DNA from: VFJJ01 sp031362415
Lineage (GTDB): Bacteria > Actinomycetota > Acidimicrobiia > IMCC26256 > VFJJ01
Reading direction: 5' to 3'
DNA: 22,187 nucleotides
Assembly (NCBI GenBank): GCA_031362415.1
Contig: JANLSK010000142.1
Location: 1-22,187, forward strand
Below the pieces are notes generated by a model, which saw only the letters and a program-made list of their open reading frames with translations, did no database searches and was not told the DNA's origin. How positions within the stretch are numbered: position 1 is the stretch's first letter; each line of letters starts with the position of its first letter. Made by a program: the position numbers and the translations under genes. Of the stretch, positions 1 through 6,595 are shown piece by piece.

Positions 1-2
1 CC

Positions 3-863
3 GCGCTGCGTCTGGGGCTGGCGGTCCGCACGCCGGTGAAATCCGGAGAGATCGTCGACGAGGTGCAGGCCCTCGACATCGACCTCGGTGTGGTCGTGGC
101 GTTCGGTCAGCTCCTGCCGCCAGCGTTGCTCGGCGCGACCCGTCACGGCTTCGTCAACGTGCACTTCTCGCTGCTGCCTCGCTGGCGGGGCGCGGCTCCC
201 GTCGAGCGAGCCGTACTGGCCGGTGACACCGAGACCGGCGTGTGGCTCATGGCCATGGAGGCGGGTCTCGACACCGGCGGCTGCTTCGCAGAGGTCCGCA
301 CCCCGATCGGTGCCGACGAGACCGCGGGCGAGCTGCGGGCCCGCCTCGGCGCGCTCGGGGTGCGGCTGCTCGTCGAGCATCTCGACGCCATCCCGGGCCG
401 CGAGCCGCGACCGCAGGTGGGAGAACCCACCTACGCCAAGAAGCTCGATGCCGACGAGTTCCGACTCGACTTCACCGAGTCGGCTGAACAGCTTGCTCGT
501 CGGGTCCGGGCCGGCAACCCCCGCCCGGGGGCGTTCTCGATCGTTGACGGCAAGCGGCTCAAGGTGCTTCGGGCCCGTCGCGTCGTCGACGCTGCTCCGC
601 TGCCTGGCTCGATGGCCGATCGTTCGACGGTGGACGGTTCGTCGGCGGGCGACCGTCCGGCGCCGGGCACGGTGCTCGACGGCCACGGTGGCCACGGTGG
701 CCACGGGGCCCTCGGTGTCGTCTCCGGCGGGGCGGTGGTGGTCGCCACCGGCGCCGGGCTGCTCGAGCTGGTCGAGGTGCAACCCGAGGGTCGCACGGCC
801 ATGACCGCCGCCGCGTGGCTGGCCGGTCGACGGGGCGCGCCCGTCGTCTTCGAGCCCCGGTGA
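3..863 (+). CDS. fmt: Methionyl-tRNA formyltransferase, 5'-truncated by window edge
   Basis: This cytosolic enzyme formylates initiator Met-tRNA using 10-formyl-tetrahydrofolate, preparing it for translation initiation. The reading frame is open from base 3, before any start codon, so the first 50 or so residues (including the usual GTPEFA region) lie outside the window. Visible family marks are the LGVVVAFGQLLP strand, the catalytic Asn-His in NVHFSLLPRWRGAAP (about 155-200), and LDTG with the conserved Asp (about 268-280). The C-terminal tRNA-binding domain carries a Gly/His-rich insertion (GHGGHGGHG) encoded by a 9-bp tandem repeat at 681-707. Its TGA stop overlaps the GTG start of rsmB by 4 bp, so the two are probably translationally coupled. 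Family assignment is firm. The GTG at 36 is internal, not the start. Confidence 0.95.
   Translation, partial: ALRLGLAVRTPVKSGEIVDEVQALDIDLGVVVAFGQLLPPALLGATRHGFVNVHFSLLPRWRGAAPVERAVLAGDTETGVWLMAMEAGLDTGGCFAEVRTPIGADETAGELRARLGALGVRLLVEHLDAIPGREPRPQVGEPTYAKKLDADEFRLDFTESAEQLARRVRAGNPRPGAFSIVDGKRLKVLRARRVVDAAPLPGSMADRSTVDGSSAGDRPAPGTVLDGHGGHGGHGALGVVSGGAVVVATGAGLLELVEVQPEGRTAMTAAAWLAGRRGAPVVFEPR
681..707 (+). repeat. 9-bp tandem repeat (GGCCACGGT x3) inside fmt
   Basis: Three head-to-tail copies at 681-689, 690-698 and 699-707, the last ending in G instead of T. They encode the GHGGHGGHG stretch of the Fmt C-terminal domain. The unit length is a multiple of three, so copy-number change keeps the frame. 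It probably forms a flexible surface loop. Confidence 0.8.
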
Positions 864-2191
864 GCACCAAGCCCGGTGTCGATCCCGTCCGCCTCGTGGC
901 CCTCGACGCGCTCGTGCGGGTCGAGGACGGCGCCTTCGCCAACCTGGTGCTACCAGCGATGCTGCGGGCCGGGGCCCTCGACGCACGCGATCGGTCGATG
1001 GTCACCGACCTCGTCTACGGGACGGTGCGTTGGCGACGGACCCTCGATCACCTCGTCGCCCCGTTGAGCCACCGCCCGATCGAGCTGCTCGACCCGGCGG
1101 TGCGGGCGGCACTACGGCTGGGGGCCTACCAGATCACCAAGGCGGGCACCGCACCCCACGCCGCCGTGAGCGCGACGGTGGGCGCCGTGGGCTTGAGATG
1201 CAAGAGCGCCAAGGGTTTCGTGAACGCTGTGCTCAGGAAGCTCGCCGTGGCGGGGCCGCCATGGGTTCTCCCCGACGGCGACACGATCGAGGCGATCGGC
1301 ATCCGCGAGTCGATGCCCGACTGGCTCGTGCGCCGGTTCATCGACGACCTCGGCATCGTCGACGCCCGTGCCGCGCTGAGCATCGCCAACCGTCCGGCAC
1401 CCGTCACGCTGCGGACCAACCCCGTGCGCACCACGGGCGAAGCGCTCATCGCCGAGCTGCGCGCCGCGGGTGTCGAGGCCGAGCCGGGCGGGCTCGTGCC
1501 GGGCTCGACGGTCGTGCGCCGCACCGGCGACCCCGCTGCGCTCCCCGCCGTTCGTGACGGACGGGCGACGCCGCAGGACCAGGCCAGCCAGGCCGTGGCC
1601 CTCGCCGTGGGCGCCCGGCCCGGCGAGCGCATCGCCGACGTGGCCGCGGCACCGGGGGGCAAGACCACGGCGCTGGCCGAGCAGATGAGCGACCGGGGCC
1701 TGTTGGTGGCACTCGACGTGCGCGAGGCCCGCATGCACCAGCTCGCCCGGGCCGTCGGTCGTCTCGGGCTCACGAGCATTCGGGCCGTGGTGGCCAGCGG
1801 CGAGCATCTGCCGCTGCCGCCGGCCACGTTCGACCGGGTCCTCATCGATGCCCCCTGCAGTGGCCTGGGCGCGCTCCGGAGACGTCCCGAGGCCCGCTGG
1901 CGCCTCGAGGCGACGGCCATGGCCACCCTCGGCGATCTGCAGCGCCGCCTGATGGTCGGCGGTGCCGCAGCGGTGCGCCCCGGGGGCACGCTGGTGTACT
2001 CCGTGTGCACCTTCGCCCGGGAGGAGACCCTCGACGTCGACGCCTTCGTGGCCCAGCACCTCCCCGAGCTCGTGCCGCTTGAGCCCCTGCCCGCTCCCTG
2101 GCGGCCGCATGGGCGGGGCGCCCTGCTCCTGCCCCACGACGCCGACACCGACGGCATGTTCGTCGTCCGCTACCGCCGCGCCCCCGGCTGA
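860..2191 (+). CDS. rsmB: 16S rRNA (cytosine-967-C5)-methyltransferase RsmB
   Basis: RsmB methylates a cytosine of 16S rRNA (C967 in E. coli numbering) using S-adenosylmethionine. The GTG at 860 overlaps the fmt stop (GTGA) and gives a 443-residue protein, normal for the family. The N-terminal 130 or so residues look like the NusB-type RNA-binding domain (VALDALVRVEDGAFANLVL, YGTVRWRR). The Rossmann domain has the SAM motif AAAPGGKTTA near residue 260. The two catalytic cysteines of m5C methyltransferases are present: DAPCSG (Cys near 333) and YSVCTF (Cys near 383), where the more usual TC is VC. fmt-rsmB is a conserved bacterial pair. A GTG at 815 would extend the protein by 15 residues into fmt but is less likely. 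Confidence 0.93.
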   Translation: MSTKPGVDPVRLVALDALVRVEDGAFANLVLPAMLRAGALDARDRSMVTDLVYGTVRWRRTLDHLVAPLSHRPIELLDPAVRAALRLGAYQITKAGTAPHAAVSATVGAVGLRCKSAKGFVNAVLRKLAVAGPPWVLPDGDTIEAIGIRESMPDWLVRRFIDDLGIVDARAALSIANRPAPVTLRTNPVRTTGEALIAELRAAGVEAEPGGLVPGSTVVRRTGDPAALPAVRDGRATPQDQASQAVALAVGARPGERIADVAAAPGGKTTALAEQMSDRGLLVALDVREARMHQLARAVGRLGLTSIRAVVASGEHLPLPPATFDRVLIDAPCSGLGALRRRPEARWRLEATAMATLGDLQRRLMVGGAAAVRPGGTLVYSVCTFAREETLDVDAFVAQHLPELVPLEPLPAPWRPHGRGALLLPHDADTDGMFVVRYRRAPG

Positions 2192-2198
2192 CCCCGCT

Positions 2199-2227
2199 CA
2201 CCCGGCTGACTCGGTCTGCCCCGGGTG
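2199..2227 (+). terminator. Hairpin between rsmB and rpe
   Basis: Perfect 7-bp arms CACCCGG (2199-2205) and CCGGGTG (2221-2227) enclose a 15-nt loop, just after the rsmB stop and before the rpe promoter. There is no T-tract, which is common in high-GC actinobacteria, so termination is plausible but unproven. Confidence 0.35.
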
Positions 2228-2241
2228 ACGGGCGGGCTGGG

Positions 2242-2247
2242 TACGAT
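2242..2247 (+). promoter_or_regulatory. Candidate -10 box of a leaderless rpe promoter
   Basis: TACGAT matches the actinobacterial -10 pattern TANNNT and ends 7 nt before the ATG at 2255. That spacing would put the transcription start at or next to the start codon. There is no Shine-Dalgarno sequence before this ATG, which fits a leaderless mRNA. No clear -35 element is seen. Confidence 0.5.
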
Positions 2248-2254
2248 CGTCGGA

Positions 2255-2959
2255 ATGGCCCTTCCCGGTACCGCTCCGAAGATCGCCCCGTCCATCCTCT
2301 CGGCCGACTTCGCGGCCCTGGCAGCCGCCGTGGCCACGATCGCCCCGGGGGCCGACATCCTCCACGTCGACGTGATGGACGGCCACTTCGTGCCCAACCT
2401 CACGATCGGGCCGCCGGTGGTGAAGAGCCTGCGTCCCCGCACCGACCTGTTCCTCGACTGCCATCTGATGATCGACAACCCCGGCGATCTCATCGAGGCC
2501 TTCGCCCAGGCCGGGGCCGACTCCTGCACCGTGCACGTGGAGTTGGGCGACACCGAGGCGCTCATCGCCGAGATGCGCCAGCTCGGCCTCGGCGTCGGGA
2601 TCGTCGTCAATCCTGAGACTCCCTTCGAGGCCGCCGAGCCGTATCTCGCCTTGGCCGACATCTTCCTCGTGATGAGCGTGAACCCGGGCTGGGGTGGCCA
2701 GCCGTTCATCCCCGAGGTGCTCGACAAGGTGCGAGCCGCCCGCCGGTTCATCGATGACCGGGGACTCGACGTGGAGATCGAGATCGACGGGGGCATCAAC
2801 GACACCACCATCGAGCAGGCCGCAGCCGCCGGGGTCGACATCTTCGTCGCCGGGAGCGCCGTGTTCGGAGCCCCCGATCCGCTGGCTGCTGTCAGACGGC
2901 TGCGCGACCGGGCCGCGGCCGTGGGAGTCGGGACGGTCGAGGCGGTCGAGGCGCGATGA
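2255..2959 (+). CDS. rpe: Ribulose-phosphate 3-epimerase
   Basis: Rpe interconverts ribulose 5-phosphate and xylulose 5-phosphate in the pentose phosphate pathway; it is a cytosolic metalloenzyme with a TIM-barrel fold. From the ATG at 2255 the protein has 234 residues, close to the family norm. Metal and catalytic positions are visible: His37 and Asp39 in HVDVMDGHFVPN, His70 in CHLMI, and the second catalytic Asp178 in EIEIDGGIN. The phosphate-binding end VAGSAVFG is intact. The ATG was preferred to an in-frame GTG at 2225 because residues start directly at the conserved APSILSADF strand and a TANNNT box sits 7 nt upstream. The stop overlaps the next gene's ATG (ATGA). It heads the rpe-mog-ribD-ribA-hisG run. 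Confidence 0.96.
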   Translation: MALPGTAPKIAPSILSADFAALAAAVATIAPGADILHVDVMDGHFVPNLTIGPPVVKSLRPRTDLFLDCHLMIDNPGDLIEAFAQAGADSCTVHVELGDTEALIAEMRQLGLGVGIVVNPETPFEAAEPYLALADIFLVMSVNPGWGGQPFIPEVLDKVRAARRFIDDRGLDVEIEIDGGINDTTIEQAAAAGVDIFVAGSAVFGAPDPLAAVRRLRDRAAAVGVGTVEAVEAR

Positions 2960-3480
2960 ACGCCTCTGCGGCGCCCGGATCGGGGGCCGGCGATGCTCGA
3001 GCACCGTGGCGGGCCAAGGTGCTCACCGTGTCCGACGGGGTGGCCGAGGGCGTGCGCGACGACCGCTCGGGCCGCGGCCTCGTCGCCCGTCTGGCCGAGG
3101 CCGGCTACGACATCGTCGAGCACCGGGTCAGTGCCGATGGCGTCGACAACGTCGCCGCAGCCTTGCGGGCCTTGACCGACGGCTTCCACGGGCTCGTCGT
3201 CACCACCGGCGGGACGGGATTCGGGCCGCGCGACCTCACACCGGAGGGCACCCGGGTCGTGCTCGAGCGTGAGGCCCCGGGCTTCGCCGAGGCCATGCGC
3301 ATGGCCACCCACGGCCGCAACGTGTTCGGGCTGCTGTCGCGTGCTGTGGCCGGTACCCGGGGCGAGGCCCTCATCTGCAACGTGCCCGGATCGCCGAGTG
3401 GGGCCGTCGAATGCCTGGAGGCCGTCCTCGAAGCGGTGCCGCACGCGCTCGACCTGCTCGGCGGCGGCCGTCCACATTGA
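2956..3480 (+). CDS. MogA/MoaB-family molybdopterin adenylyltransferase
   Basis: A single-domain MoCF-biosynthesis protein of 174 residues, expected to bind molybdopterin and adenylate it before molybdenum insertion. Family marks are the first strand KVLTVSDGVAEG, the dinucleotide/MPT-binding loop TTGGTGFGPRDLTPE (near residues 75-90), and the late LICNVPGSPSGAVECLEAV motif. The ATG overlaps the rpe stop by 4 bp, indicating coupling. A 14-residue Ala/Gly-rich extension precedes the fold. No other molybdenum-cofactor genes are in the window, so the position between rpe and ribD may reflect shared transcription more than shared function. MogA and MoaB cannot be separated reliably here, so no symbol is given. 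Confidence 0.87.
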   Translation: MNASAAPGSGAGDARAPWRAKVLTVSDGVAEGVRDDRSGRGLVARLAEAGYDIVEHRVSADGVDNVAAALRALTDGFHGLVVTTGGTGFGPRDLTPEGTRVVLEREAPGFAEAMRMATHGRNVFGLLSRAVAGTRGEALICNVPGSPSGAVECLEAVLEAVPHALDLLGGGRPH

Positions 3481-3501
3481 TCCCCTCCGACCGCCGAGCC
3501 A

Positions 3502-3528
3502 TTAACGCCGATCCCGCCGATCGGGGCG
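3502..3528 (+). other. Imperfect hairpin ahead of ribD coding core
   Basis: Arms AACGCC and GGCGTT, with inner GATC/GATC pairing around a 5-nt CCGCC loop and a GG bulge on the 3' side, lie just after the mog stop. It may be a weak processing or attenuation structure, or, if ribD starts upstream, simply coding sequence. It is not recognisable as an FMN riboswitch. Confidence 0.25.
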
Positions 3529-3548
3529 TTCCCACGGTTCCCGCCGAG

Positions 3549-4679
3549 ATGGCCACCGCTGCCGCTGACCCCGGTTTCCCCGCCGTTGCCACTGACAGGG
3601 CCGACAGCGCAGGCCCTGGTGACCGCGATGTGGAGCTGATGCGCCGGGCGTTGGCCGAGGGCGATCGGGGACGGGTGCGTGCCCCGCCCAACCCGTGGGT
3701 GGGGTGTGTGGTCGTGGCTGACGGCGTGGTCGTCGGCGTCGGTCACCATGAGCGCGCCGGCGAACCCCACGCCGAGATCAATGCCCTGGCCGCCGTCGCT
3801 CCCGGCCACGCTCGCGGTGCCACGATGTACGTGACCCTCGAACCCTGCGCACACCACGGCCTCACGCCGCCCTGTGTCGACGCGCTCGAAGCCGCCGGGA
3901 TCAGCCGGGTCGTCGTGGCGATCCTCGACCCCGACCCGCGGGTCTCGGGTCGGGGAGTGGCGGCACTGCGCCAGGCCGGCATCATCGTCGACGTGGGGAT
4001 CGGCGAGGCGCTGGCCGAGGCGGCGCTGGCCCCCTACCTGCATCACCGGCGCACCGGCCGGCCCTATGTGCTCGCCAAGGCAGCCATGAGCCTCGACGGT
4101 CGCACGGCCGCCGCCGACGGCACGTCGCGTTGGATCACCGGCGAGGCCGCCCGGCTCGACGTCCATCGCCTCCGGGCCGAGTCGCAGGCGATCGTGGTCG
4201 GCGCGGGCACGGCCCTGGCCGACCGCCCGTCGCTCACCGTGCGCCACGGCATTGCCGCCGGCCCGACACCGCCGCTGCGGGTCGTGCTCGACGCCCGCCG
4301 GCGAGTGCCCCAGTCGGGGCCGGAGTCGGGGCCGCTGTTCGACGACGCGGCCCCCACCCTCGTTGTGACGCCGCCGCTCGTCCCCCCGGGTCCCCACGGC
4401 CACGGCGTCGACCTCGGGGCCACACTCGACCTGCTCGGCGCCCGCGGCATCCTCCAGGTGCTCGTGGAGGGTGGCGCCGGGCTGCACGCCGCGTTCCTCA
4501 ACGCCGGGCTGGTCGATCGGTTCGTGCTCTACGTGGCCCCGGTGCTGCTCGGAGCGCGTGGACGGCCGCTGTTCGACGATCCCGGGCCCGCAACCATGGC
4601 GGCGGCGCGGCGGTGGCGTACGCTCACCGCCTCCCAGTTGGTCGACGACCTCCGGATCGAGTACGACCCACGCCCGTGA
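3549..4679 (+). CDS. ribD: Bifunctional diaminohydroxyphosphoribosylaminopyrimidine deaminase / 5-amino-6-(5-phosphoribosylamino)uracil reductase
   Basis: RibD performs the deamination and NADPH-dependent reduction that follow GTP cyclohydrolase II in riboflavin synthesis. The N-terminal deaminase domain has the zinc site HAE (His74) and PC...PPC (Cys100 and Cys109, PCAHHGLTPPC). The C-terminal reductase begins at GRPYVLAKAAMSLDGRTA and ends with LVEGGAGLHAAFL. From the ATG at 3549 the length is 376 residues, near the E. coli 367. The start is uncertain: a TTG at 3477 overlaps the mog stop, and a GTG at 3630 lies just before the conserved MRRAL helix. None has a clear Shine-Dalgarno sequence. 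The stop overlaps the ribA GTG by 3 bases plus one (GTGA), implying coupling. Confidence 0.93.
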   Translation: MATAAADPGFPAVATDRADSAGPGDRDVELMRRALAEGDRGRVRAPPNPWVGCVVVADGVVVGVGHHERAGEPHAEINALAAVAPGHARGATMYVTLEPCAHHGLTPPCVDALEAAGISRVVVAILDPDPRVSGRGVAALRQAGIIVDVGIGEALAEAALAPYLHHRRTGRPYVLAKAAMSLDGRTAAADGTSRWITGEAARLDVHRLRAESQAIVVGAGTALADRPSLTVRHGIAAGPTPPLRVVLDARRRVPQSGPESGPLFDDAAPTLVVTPPLVPPGPHGHGVDLGATLDLLGARGILQVLVEGGAGLHAAFLNAGLVDRFVLYVAPVLLGARGRPLFDDPGPATMAAARRWRTLTASQLVDDLRIEYDPRP

Positions 4680-5329
4680 CCGAACCCATCCGCCATCGCC
4701 GCTTCGCTGCCATCCCCATCGTGACGCGCGCCGCGGGGACGACCATCCCCACGATCTACGGCGACTTCACGGCGCTCGCCTACCGAACGGTTGGTGGGGA
4801 AGAGCACGTGGCCTTCGTGATGGGCGACGTGGTCGGTCGGGCCGACGTGCTCGTGCGCCTGCACTCCGAGTGCCTCACCGGCGACCTCTTCGGCTCGCTG
4901 CGCTGCGACTGCGGATCGCAGCTCCATCGGGCGCTCGAGGCCATCGGCGAGCTGGGCTGCGGGGTCGTCGTCTACCTGCGCGGCCACGAGGGCCGGGGCA
5001 TTGGCATCGCCCACAAGCTCCAGGCGTACGAGCTCCAAGACCGCGGCCGCGACACCGTCGAGGCCAACCTCGACCTCGGCCTGCCCGCCGATGCTCGCGA
5101 GTACGACGTGGCCGCTGCGGTCCTCGCCGATCTCGGCATCCGCAGCCTGCGCCTCCTCACGAACAACCCAGCCAAGGCCGAAGCCCTGATCTCCCATGGG
5201 TTCGCGGTCATCGAGCGCGTTCCCATCGCGACCAGTCCGAATGCCCACAACCTGCGCTACCTCCGCACCAAGCGCGACAAGTTCGGCCATGTCCTCGACC
5301 TGCCCGACGCACTCCCCAACGAGGCCTGA
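4676..5329 (+). CDS. ribA: GTP cyclohydrolase II
   Basis: RibA opens GTP to 2,5-diamino-6-ribosylamino-pyrimidinone 5'-phosphate plus formate, the first committed step towards riboflavin, with zinc as cofactor. The 217-residue protein has the three zinc cysteines in SECLTGDLFGSLRCDCG, the catalytic RGHEGRGIG loop and LLTNNPAKAEAL. It is the stand-alone form: there is no N-terminal DHBP synthase (RibB) domain, although actinobacteria often carry the RibBA fusion. The GTG start overlaps the ribD stop. It precedes hisG by only 6 nt. RibB, riboflavin synthase and lumazine synthase are not in the window. Confidence 0.95.
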   Translation: MTEPIRHRRFAAIPIVTRAAGTTIPTIYGDFTALAYRTVGGEEHVAFVMGDVVGRADVLVRLHSECLTGDLFGSLRCDCGSQLHRALEAIGELGCGVVVYLRGHEGRGIGIAHKLQAYELQDRGRDTVEANLDLGLPADAREYDVAAAVLADLGIRSLRLLTNNPAKAEALISHGFAVIERVPIATSPNAHNLRYLRTKRDKFGHVLDLPDALPNEA

Positions 5330-5335
5330 TTCCCC

Positions 5336-6211
5336 GTGCTGCGACTGGTGCTGCCCAAGGGCTCTCTCGAGGCGGCCACGATGCGCCTGTTCGAGGACGC
5401 CGACCTCACGGTCTCGCGGGCATCCGACGTCGACTATCGGGCCACCATCGCCGATCCCCGTATCGATGACGTGCGGATCCTGCGCCCGCAGGAGATTCCC
5501 CGGTACGTCACCGACGGGCTCTTCGACATCGGCATCACCGGGCGCGACTGGATCGAGGAGACCAGCGCCGACGTGCACACGCTGGCCCAGCTCCACTACT
5601 CGAAGGCCACCGCCCGGCCCATCCGCATGGTGCTGGCCGTGGCCGGAGACTCGCCGGCGATGACCGTCGCCGATCTCCGACCCGGGCTGCGGGTGCACAC
5701 CGAGTACCCCGAGCTCACCCGCCGGTTCTTCGAGCGTCACGGTATCGACGCCCGCATCTCGCTCAGCTACGGCGCCACCGAGGCCAAGATCCCCGAGATC
5801 GCCGACGCGGTCGTCGAGATCACCGAGACCGGACGGGCGTTGCGCGCGGCGGGGCTCAAGGTGATCGACACCATCCTCGTCTCGTACACCGAGTTCATCG
5901 CCAACCCGGCCAGCTACGGGGACCCGGTCAAGCGCCACGCCATGGAGCAGCTCACCACGCTGCTCTCGGGCACGCTGGAGGCTCGGGGACGGGTGCTCGT
6001 CAAGCTCAACGTCGACGAGGCCAACCTCAACAGGGTCATCGCGCTCTTGCCGGCCATGAAGGCCCCCACCGTCTCCAAGCTCTTCGGCAACGGCGGTTAC
6101 GCCGTCGAGACCGTGGTGCAAAAAACTGAGATCAACACCCTCATCCCGGCGCTCAAAGACCACGGCGCCACCGACATCATCGAGCTCCCCATCGCCAAGA
6201 TCATCCACTGA
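5336..6211 (+). CDS. hisG: ATP phosphoribosyltransferase, long form
   Basis: HisG condenses ATP with PRPP in the first, feedback-controlled step of histidine synthesis. The 291-residue length and the C-terminal block (about residues 215-290, including VKLNVDEANLNRVIALLPAMKAP and the terminal ELPIAKIIH) identify the long form, whose regulatory domain binds histidine. The N-terminal MLRLVLPKGSLEAATM and the central DIGITGRDW are typical of the catalytic domain. The start is GTG at 5336, six bases after the ribA stop and without a strong Shine-Dalgarno sequence, so expression probably depends on upstream translation. No hisE or other his gene is adjacent. A strong hairpin follows the gene. Confidence 0.95.
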   Translation: MLRLVLPKGSLEAATMRLFEDADLTVSRASDVDYRATIADPRIDDVRILRPQEIPRYVTDGLFDIGITGRDWIEETSADVHTLAQLHYSKATARPIRMVLAVAGDSPAMTVADLRPGLRVHTEYPELTRRFFERHGIDARISLSYGATEAKIPEIADAVVEITETGRALRAAGLKVIDTILVSYTEFIANPASYGDPVKRHAMEQLTTLLSGTLEARGRVLVKLNVDEANLNRVIALLPAMKAPTVSKLFGNGGYAVETVVQKTEINTLIPALKDHGATDIIELPIAKIIH

Positions 6212-6214
6212 TCG

Positions 6215-6228
6215 CCGGAGCTTTCCGG
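6215..6228 (+). terminator. Small hairpin just after hisG
   Basis: CCGGA (6215-6219) and TCCGG (6224-6228) pair around a GCTT loop, starting 3 nt after the hisG stop. It may assist the larger downstream hairpin in ending the transcript. Confidence 0.3.
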
Positions 6229-6256
6229 TCGTCGTGATCGGTCTGGCCCTTCACAG

Positions 6257-6296
6257 TGGTCGTGGAATGGCCCACATAGGGGCCAACCCACGACCA
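6257..6296 (+). terminator. Strong two-part hairpin between hisG and the cold-shock-like gene
   Basis: The outer arms TGGTCGTGG (6257-6265) and CCACGACCA (6288-6296) pair perfectly. After a 2x2 internal loop, the inner arms TGGCCC (6268-6273) and GGGCCA (6280-6285) pair around a 6-nt ACATAG loop. This makes 15 base pairs in 40 nt. There is no T-tract, so it could be a U-less actinobacterial terminator or a leader structure for the next gene. Confidence 0.6.
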
Positions 6297-6348
6297 GTGC
6301 CCAACGCCGACGCGATCTGCGCCACAGTGGGTGCGATCGGAGGGCCTG

Positions 6349-6579
6349 GTGGGGGAAACACATGTGGTGCAGGGAGTCGTGGTGCAGGGAGTGGTGGTGG
6401 GCTTCGACGAGGCGCGGGGGCTCGGCGAGGTCGAAGGGTCCGACGGTCGACGGTTGCCGTTCCACTGCGTGCAGATCGGTGACGGGAGCCGGCGGATCGC
6501 GGTGGGGGCCGCGGTGGGGTACTCGGTGAGGGCCGGGCTGGGTGGGCGCTGGGAAGCGAGCGGCATCATCCGGCGTTGA
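6349..6579 (+). CDS. Small cold-shock-domain-like protein
   Basis: This 76-residue protein resembles the compact cold-shock-like proteins found in many actinobacteria: V-GFDEARGLGEVEG-DGRRLPFHC-QI-DGSR-I-VG, then GLGGRWEA. The arrangement mimics the CspA OB-fold. However, the RNP1 core KGFGFI is replaced by RGLGEV and RNP2 VFVHF by LPFHC, so most of the aromatic nucleic-acid-binding residues are missing. Nucleic-acid binding should therefore not be assumed. The start is chosen at GTG 6349 behind GGAGGG (6339-6344). GTG at 6364 behind GGGGGAA is almost as good. The N-terminus contains a duplicated VVQGV unit encoded by a 15-bp repeat. It converges on the DUF1844-like gene with 16 bp between stops. 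Confidence 0.7.
   Translation: MGETHVVQGVVVQGVVVGFDEARGLGEVEGSDGRRLPFHCVQIGDGSRRIAVGAAVGYSVRAGLGGRWEASGIIRR
6364..6393 (+). repeat. 15-bp tandem duplication in the cold-shock-like gene
   Basis: GTGGTGCAGGGAGTC (6364-6378) is followed immediately by GTGGTGCAGGGAGTG (6379-6393), encoding VVQGV twice. The duplication creates several in-frame GTG codons at the 5' end and so makes the true start ambiguous. Confidence 0.75.
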
Positions 6580-6595
6580 CCCGCCGACACCGCGC

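Noticed and set aside
3481..3548. FMN riboswitch upstream of ribD
   Set aside because: The stretch is too short for the conserved multi-helix RFN element and lacks its signature; only a weak hairpin is present.
4529..6208. Minus-strand open frame of about 560 codons opposite ribA and hisG
   Set aside because: Composition mirrors the complementary strand of the real genes; no recognisable domain and no ribosome binding site.
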